This document shows, piece after piece, positions 58,155-64,000 of a stretch of 64,000 nt of DNA. Numbering within the stretch: the first letter of the stretch is position 1; each line of letters opens with the position of its first letter. Below the pieces are notes generated by a model. It was given only the letters and a program-made list of their open reading frames with translations. It made no database searches and was not told the origin of the DNA. This stretch comes from Phanerochaete sordida. Taxonomy: Eukaryota; Basidiomycota; Agaricomycetes; Polyporales; Phanerochaetaceae. A program made the position numbers and the translations under genes. The stretch is from contig BPQB01000092.1 in NCBI GenBank assembly GCA_019973155.2, positions 1 to 64,000 on the forward strand, in the 5' to 3' direction.

Positions 58155-59407
58155 TCACTCCACACGACGTCCATGTACCGTATAGTAATACGCGACCATC
58201 CCGCGCACGGTCTCGAGTTCGAGCTTGACCGCGCGGATGAAATCGTCGACCTCGACGGCGTGCGTGCCAAACGCGACGAGGAGCGGCTTGAGCGACTCGA
58301 CGAACATGACGAGGAACGCGCGCATGTCGCGCCCGAGCTCGACCTGCGCGGCGTCCCAGTCCCCGATCGGCAGCGTGTAGCGGCGCACCACGATGTGGTC
58401 GAAGCGGCCGCTGTCGCGCACGTGCTGCTCGAGGTGCTCCGCGACGGGCGGCACCCCGCGCGCCTCGAGGGCCTCGCGCACCGCGCGGAAGAACGCGGCC
58501 GTGCGCGGCGCGGCGCCCGCGACGTCGCGCCCGTCGTGCAGCGCGACGAAGCGGCCCCACTCGCACGCGAGGAAGAGCCCGCCCGGGCGCAGCACGCGCG
58601 CGGCCTGGTCGAGCATGCCCGCGTAGTCGCGCACCTGTGCGGGCGTCAGCGCGAGCGAGTGTGGCGCAAGGGCGACGTACCGCCATGGACACCGAGCGGG
58701 CGTGGACGAAGTCGAAGGTGTGGGGCTGCCAGCGCCAGGGCTCGTTGATGTCGGCCATCTCGATGAAGACGTTGCGGGGCGGGGCACGTGTGGAGATGGG
58801 CACTGCGCGGCGTGGTCAGAAGGTTCGTGGGGCGGCGAGCAGGGCAGCACGGGAAGCTTGAGCTTCGTACCAATGTCGATGCCGTCGAAGCGTACGTTTG
58901 GGAATTCCTCCGCCATGTCAAGAACCCTGCGCGGTGAACTTTACTATGCGGTGATCACCCATCAGAGCCTCGACTCACCAGCGACCCGTACCCGTGCAGA
59001 GATCCAAGACCCTCCTTCGCGTGCGTACCACGTCCCCGACGGGACCCAAATAATTGCTGCCCAACAGACGGCCGAGGAGCCCGTGCTGTCCGTTGATGCG
59101 CTGAGACACCGCTCCAATCCTCAGCCGTCGTACCCACACAAAAAGGAGAGCCACGTACTGCTTGCTCCCGCGCATCCACTGGAAGGGGATACGGGGATTG
59201 ACCATGAGAATGGAAGAGACGACCGTCGCGCTCGTGGAAGTATCCAGCAAAGTCGGACTGGTCGAGTTCAGTAACGTCTGACGAGGCGTCAGAGTCGAAC
59301 GAGGCGACAGAGCCGTCGTCCGACTCGTTGGGATCCGAGCCAGAGTTGTCCATGTTGTGTTGCAGGTGGTTGTTGCTGTCGTTATGACGGTACATCGTAA
59401 CGGCCAT
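58155..59407 (-). CDS. SAM-dependent methyltransferase (TAM/LaeA-like fungal family)
   Basis: Start MAVTMYRHNDSNNHLQHN with a very acidic Ser/Asp-rich N-terminus (DDGSVASFDSDASSDVTELD). The catalytic part has the fungal entry motif SPYPLPVDAREQARINGQHG, then NYLGPVGDVV, and motif I RRVLDLCTGTGRWVLDMAEE followed by FDGIDI. MADINEPWRWQPHTFDFVHA and RSVSMAVRDYAGMLDQAARV, then LRPGGLFLACEWGRF, match the common fungal order. The C-terminus ends YYYTVHGRRVE. Five exons; about 360 residues. Related proteins include LaeA-type regulators and many uncharacterised enzymes, so either a regulatory or a metabolic role is possible. Convergent with the membrane protein gene. Confidence 0.82.
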
Positions 59408-61304
59408 AGATGAGTGCGGGTGTGGCGGGCGATGCAGGATGGGCGCGCACTTGTAGAACAGAGAAACGGCGGCGAGAACTGACTCTTAGAGGACCCCCCT
59501 CGAGCGGACTGCTGAGCACAGTATCAAAACTCCGACGATATTCGATTATACAATTGCCCCAATCCGGGCCAAACAGTGTGCGCAGGCCGTCTGATCAGAG
59601 CGCGATCGCAGAGGATACCCCAGATGGCGGAGTCGCAGCGGAGGACGACTTACCTGGTAGCTCGAGAGGCGCGTTGATCAGCGGGGGGTTGCAGAGACGA
59701 CTTGAGATCGACGTAAATGAGACGAAGAGGCGAGTTTCGCGGGTTGAACAGGGGTCGAGGCGTTGGCTGCGAGCCCCAGGGCGAAAAAAGACCGACCAAG
59801 GGCCCTGCACGGGCCAGGCAAGACAGGACAGGGGACCGCGGCCAATCAGAAGGGGGATCTCATGGCAACACTCGTCAGGGAAAACGAAAAGGCGATAAGC
59901 TGGCCATGCCTGCAGATTCGCAAGTCCGCGATGTTGGAGGCATTCGACCTTGTGCCTTTCCGGAAAGACAGGTGCGGGGCGAGAAGGGGTCGTCGGCTCC
60001 AGGCGCCGGGGGACGGTCGTCTCGTGCACCATGACGCTCGTGTTCGAGAAACCGTGGAAAAACCGAACGCGAAGCACCTGTGCGGAGTGCAATCCCGCTT
60101 TTCGTGCTGCATTTTCAACACCCGACTCCGTAAAATGGACACGCTCCGGGCGGCACGGTGCGCTACGCCCCACGGCCAGCGGGAAGCTCGCTCGTCCTGC
60201 CCCCAGGTGGTCTCGCATCCTGATGCAAACGGTGTCAGAAAGTCTCGGTAAAAATCACAGAAATTCGTTGTGGGCGCGTGTTTATCCGTGTTATGGATGC
60301 TTTCTCACGCTTTGCTACTGCAGGTACATCCGCTGCAGTCTCGCGCAGCGCGGCCGAAAGGCGACGGTGAAGTCAGAGGCCTGAATTTAGAGCGAGAAAA
60401 AACTGAATATCAGAAGATCAAAGCCAGAGAAAGTAAACATGCCTCGGGCGACAGACCGTGCTCCCGTATCCTGCCGAGTGCTTGCAAACCGCAGGTGCTG
60501 AGATGACTTGCAGACTGACAAACAGGGCATAGATCCCTGTGTGCTAGTCAGCTCGCCACCGCAGGTCACGGGCGTCGGAAGAGAAGGCATCGCTAAGGTC
60601 GAACCGCCAGACTAGACCTTCCTTATTTGGGCAGCACATTGACACCACCGAATTTCGGGGTCCGACACGCCTTTCCAAGTACAACGCACAACCAGCTCGA
60701 GCAACGAGGCCTCGAATGCACGTTTCCTTCCACCGCACATACAGGGCGACGGAGCCTCAGAGTCACCGACGGGAGGAGCACTAACGGTCTTTCCTACTGC
60801 TGGTTTTGCGACTATTACAAGCTCTGGACCGTCATTACCGTTGGTCATTGCCGAGTGCTGTCGCGGCTTGTCCGCAATTCTACCTCTTCCGACCACGTCC
60901 CTGGCTTCTCTTACGGTCCCGAGGAGCTGTCTGAACAAGGAGGCTTTATGTCTCAGTTGCAGAACCTTCAGTTGCGCGCGCTGATCGCAAGGAATCCGGG
61001 GCTGGGGCACGCTGCTCGCCAGCATCTCAGGGGCGACGTTCGCATCCCATGTCTTCGCAGGTATCAGTGATAGAACACACCCATGACCTCCAAAGCTGAC
61101 GCTCGTTCGCTCAGCAGCTCTCAGACGAATCAGGTCAGGGGGGCTGACTCGACCGAGCGTGAGAACCAGGCGAGTCGGGCGGGCCACCCGATTAGGCAAG
61201 TCCGTCGGGGCCGAGACCCACGACACCCTTTTGTTCTTGACGTTTCGCAGTGGGCCTCGGACTTCCTGACCAACTCTCGCCAATCTCTTAACCCTCCCGC
61301 GGCG
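59408..61304. other. 1.9-kb stretch without a recognisable gene
   Basis: Between the TAM methyltransferase start (minus) and the DNA polymerase gene (plus). A 233-codon minus frame (60612-61313) and a 162-codon plus frame (59763-60251) are open but show no motif. The right end is the polymerase promoter. No repeat or RNA gene recognised. Confidence 0.45.
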
Positions 61305-64000
61305 ATGGATCACGACGCAATTTCAAAGTTCTTCACCGACCAAGACCGTCGAATGGGCATGCCCGACGAGACCGAGGCAGAGTTCCTCGCTCGTGTGGTA
61401 GACAGGAGTAACAGGTAGAAATCTATGCCATTCCGATGTTCCCTACACTAACTGATCCTCGAATAGACTTTCTGAGGATGTTCTCTCCTCTGATGGAGCC
61501 ACAGAACCCGGCAGTGATCATCGGGCGAAGACGCCACGGAACGCGACGAGCAATACATCGCGCCACAGCATGCGTGTCGCACATGCGCCGGCCGCGTCTG
61601 CATCTCTCTCCGACGCGAGAAGCGAGGCGAATGACCAAGCCGTTTGTATGTCGACCCTAGAAGACCTCACACACGGGTGCGTGCCGCAACATCGTTCTAG
61701 AACTGGCGCGCTAACGCGGGCTCTTGAGCAGTGGGAAGAGAAAGTCGTCTGACCAGCCATCAGGAGGGAGCGGGCCTCCAGGGAAGCGAAGACGTCAGGA
61801 GGACTCAACTGACCTGACCGCACCTTATCGCGGCATCGGTGCTTCGCCGCACAGCTCTGCGCAGACCAGCACCGACGGTGCCTATCACACGTGCGTATTT
61901 GGGCAGCCCGCGGCCTATTGCTTACTCACTTCCGCCACGCACCGCAGCGTCGACCAGGGTCTCCGGCCAAGGAAGGACGGTGCGCCCCCAGAATGCGCAG
62001 GCGGCGGGAAAGCAGACGGATCTTCCATATCCGTCGATGGCAACACCGCGTCTCGCACGGGCTGCTCGCCTGCGATTCGACAATTCACATCAGGTCCGAG
62101 GGCAGCTGTCGGCCGCTCTGTTTCTCCCGCGAGCGCACCGCGGGCGCCTGGGCTGTCCCGGGACGGTTCGCCCAGCAGCCCGCACGCGCTGCCCGCCCAG
62201 GTTCGCACCTACACCCAGGCTGCATCCCACGTCAGTGCGGGCGCAGACGACGAGCCCTCTGCCCACACCTCGATCGGGACGACGTCCCGCGCGGACCAAG
62301 ACGAGGCCTCGCCGTCATCGCCCTCGGCGGGGGCCACGCAGTCCGAGCGCGTGAACGGCCAGGCTGCCCGGCCGCATGGGAATGCCCCTACTCAAAATGA
62401 AAGCCCTGGATGCAGCGCTGCGGTCGCCGGCCCAGACTCACACAGTGTCACCACCCCCACACGTCCCCTGCCCCCTTCTGACCCGCCAGCACCGAACGCA
62501 AAGCCGCCTGGACGCCGCGATGCAAGCAGCCAGGGCGGGCCACCCGCGAAGGCGAAGAAATTGCCGAAGAAGGTGCAGCTGCAGATGACCCCCGCTGAGT
62601 ACGCTGTATACATCGCCCAGGTCGGGAGTGTCAACGCGCGGAAAGGCAAGAAGAACACGACGTTTTTCAAGGGCATAAGAATCTTCTACATCGGCCTGGA
62701 TGTCGACAAGGTCATTGAGAGGACATGGATCAAGATGCAGCGGGTATGTTCCAGCTTGCTTCCGCTTCACCGGATGCTCATTACCGTAACGACAGCTCGT
62801 CCAGTTCGGCGCGACCCTCATTCCGACGTACGACCCGTTCCAGATCGACGTCATCATGACCCAGCCAAAGCTCACCGAAGAGGACTTCTGTGCCAAACTG
62901 GGAATCGCAAGCCTTGAAGAGGTTCCGGCACATATCCCGATCCTGGCGACGTCGTGGATGACGTCTGGCGAGGACAAAGGCCGCCTCGACCTCTGGGAAC
63001 ATCACCCGAGCTACAAGAGCCACGTCGTGAAGCAACCAGACGCCCCGGAAAAGGGCAAGACACGCACCATCCCGCCCAACCCACCCAAGGCCAGCACGAC
63101 CAAGCCGTCTACCAAGGACGCCGCCCAGGCGAAGCCCGCGCCAAGGTCGACGCCGAAGGTTCAGGCGCAGCAGGCGATAGACTCGAACGAAAGCGACTTC
63201 GAAGAGGAAGGGCGGGGCCAGACGTGCGTACACGGCACCATCGCGTAATGCTTACTTTTCTGACCGTGCTTCCTAGTTCTCCCGCGAACCCTCGCTGCGC
63301 TGGCGGCAGCTCTGCGGTGACTCGAGGCACGCCTGCAGCGCAGACGGGCGATGGAGGGCCTGGAGCCATGGGCGCTGGGGTCGACACGGGCTCCTCGGGC
63401 GCGGGCGCAGCTGACCCGCTCGCAGAGTTCTACGCCGCGGCGCGGGCCGAGCACGAAGAAGCAGTGCGTTCTAGCCCAGGATCGCCTGGGATTGCCACTC
63501 ACGAGAAGCGTCCGGTCTAGCTCGAGGGATACATGGAAGAGGTGCCGCGTTCGGTGAGTGTATTGACGTTTGGGGCATGGCGTTTGCTGACAAGGTTGTT
63601 TGTATAGCGATTCATCTGCGATAATCCCGAGCCGTATCACGCCCCGTGGGGCAAGCCTCCGAACCAAGATATCATAGACATCGTGCGTCTGGTGCCCTTT
63701 ATTTCGTGTTCTTGCTCGCTCATCTTGCTATCTCCCACCTATGGTTCTGCCTGGTAGTTTTCACAGCTTGCAGAGATATACCGGATCAGAAGAGCACAGG
63801 ACGACGAGTGGAGGGAGCTCACGTACCGGAGAGGTATGTCGGCTTGTGGAGTTCGTACTTGCCCTCCTGACGACCTATAACAGTCGTCAGAGCTCTTGAG
63901 AAGTATCCCAAACGGATCGAAACATACGACGAGCTCAAGAATATCGATGGCGCGGGAGAAAAGACCAGAGACAAGGTACCGCGCTTCGTGCTCTGAGCTT
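61305..64000 (+). CDS. DNA polymerase family X (Pol lambda/Pol IV-like), 5' part
   Basis: Repair polymerase for gap filling and end joining in the nucleus; the window ends inside the gene. The start MDHDAISKFFTDQDRRMGMP is followed by ETEAEFLARVVDRSNR and a long low-complexity linker rich in Ser, Pro, Gly, Ala with basic patches (GKRKSSDQ, GPPGKRRRQE). A BRCT domain follows: NTTFFKGIRIFYIGLDVDKV, LVQFGATLIPTYDPFQIDVI and HIPILATSWMTS. A second linker leads to the 8-kDa lyase domain: AEIYRIRRAQDDEWRELTYR, RVVRALEKYPKRIETYDEL and NIDGAGEKTRDK, a helix-hairpin-helix with the GxGxKT pattern. The palm and catalytic aspartates lie beyond 64000. At least ten exons so far. The BRCT plus lyase order separates it from Pol beta. 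Confidence 0.85.

Noticed and set aside
60612..61313. 233-codon minus frame upstream of the polymerase gene
   Set aside because: Overlaps the polymerase 5' region and lacks motifs; probably chance.

Overview
The window is nuclear DNA of a filamentous basidiomycete, most likely a wood- or litter-decaying Agaricomycete. The reasons are GC-rich coding sequence, many 45-60 nt GT-AG introns with CTNAC-type branch points, and families typical of that group: DUF6533 and DUF6534 seven-helix membrane proteins, a secreted aryl-alcohol-oxidase-type GMC enzyme, a stand-alone adenylation-thiolation-reductase enzyme, and divergent F-box/LRR proteins. I rebuilt 21 protein genes by hand-splicing; 20 are complete and one (DNA polymerase X) runs off the right edge. 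I found no tRNA, rRNA, CRISPR array or recognisable transposon ORF.

Left part (1-17.7 kb): a 14-helix-type MFS exporter (+), an importin-13-type karyopherin with 20 exons (+), a long-chain acyl-CoA synthetase (-), a WRAP53/TCAB1-like WD40 protein (+), an F-box protein (-) and a FluG-type glutamine-synthetase-like enzyme (-). Next (18.9-29.6 kb): a DUF6533 membrane protein (+) whose reading frame appears to need two consecutive 2-nt microexons, an amino-acid permease (+), a second copy of the F-box family (+) and a peroxisomal acyl-CoA oxidase ending in a PTS1-like SHL (-).

Middle part (30.8-53.2 kb) looks accessory and metabolic: an intracellular GMC oxidoreductase (-), an MFS transporter (+), a small-molecule-type methyltransferase (-), a DUF6534 protein (+), a secreted aryl-alcohol-oxidase-like GMC enzyme (+), an inverted paralogue of the DUF6534 protein (-) and a carboxylic-acid-reductase-type A-T-R enzyme (-). 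Together they could reduce an acid to an aldehyde or alcohol, re-oxidise it with H2O2 production, methylate it and move it across the membrane. That link is inference from neighbourhood only.

Right part (53.8-64 kb) returns to housekeeping genes: a cytochrome bc1 core protein 2 homologue (-), a Ser/Thr-rich single-pass membrane protein (+), a SAM methyltransferase of the fungal TAM/LaeA-like type (-) and the 5' part of a BRCT-containing family X DNA polymerase (+).

The gaps hold a 217-bp element with 26-bp perfect inverted ends (18325-18541), a degenerate 137-bp tandem duplication (41844-42118) and some TATA boxes. Exon borders come from GT/AG rules, frame continuity and remembered family motifs, not from transcripts or alignments.
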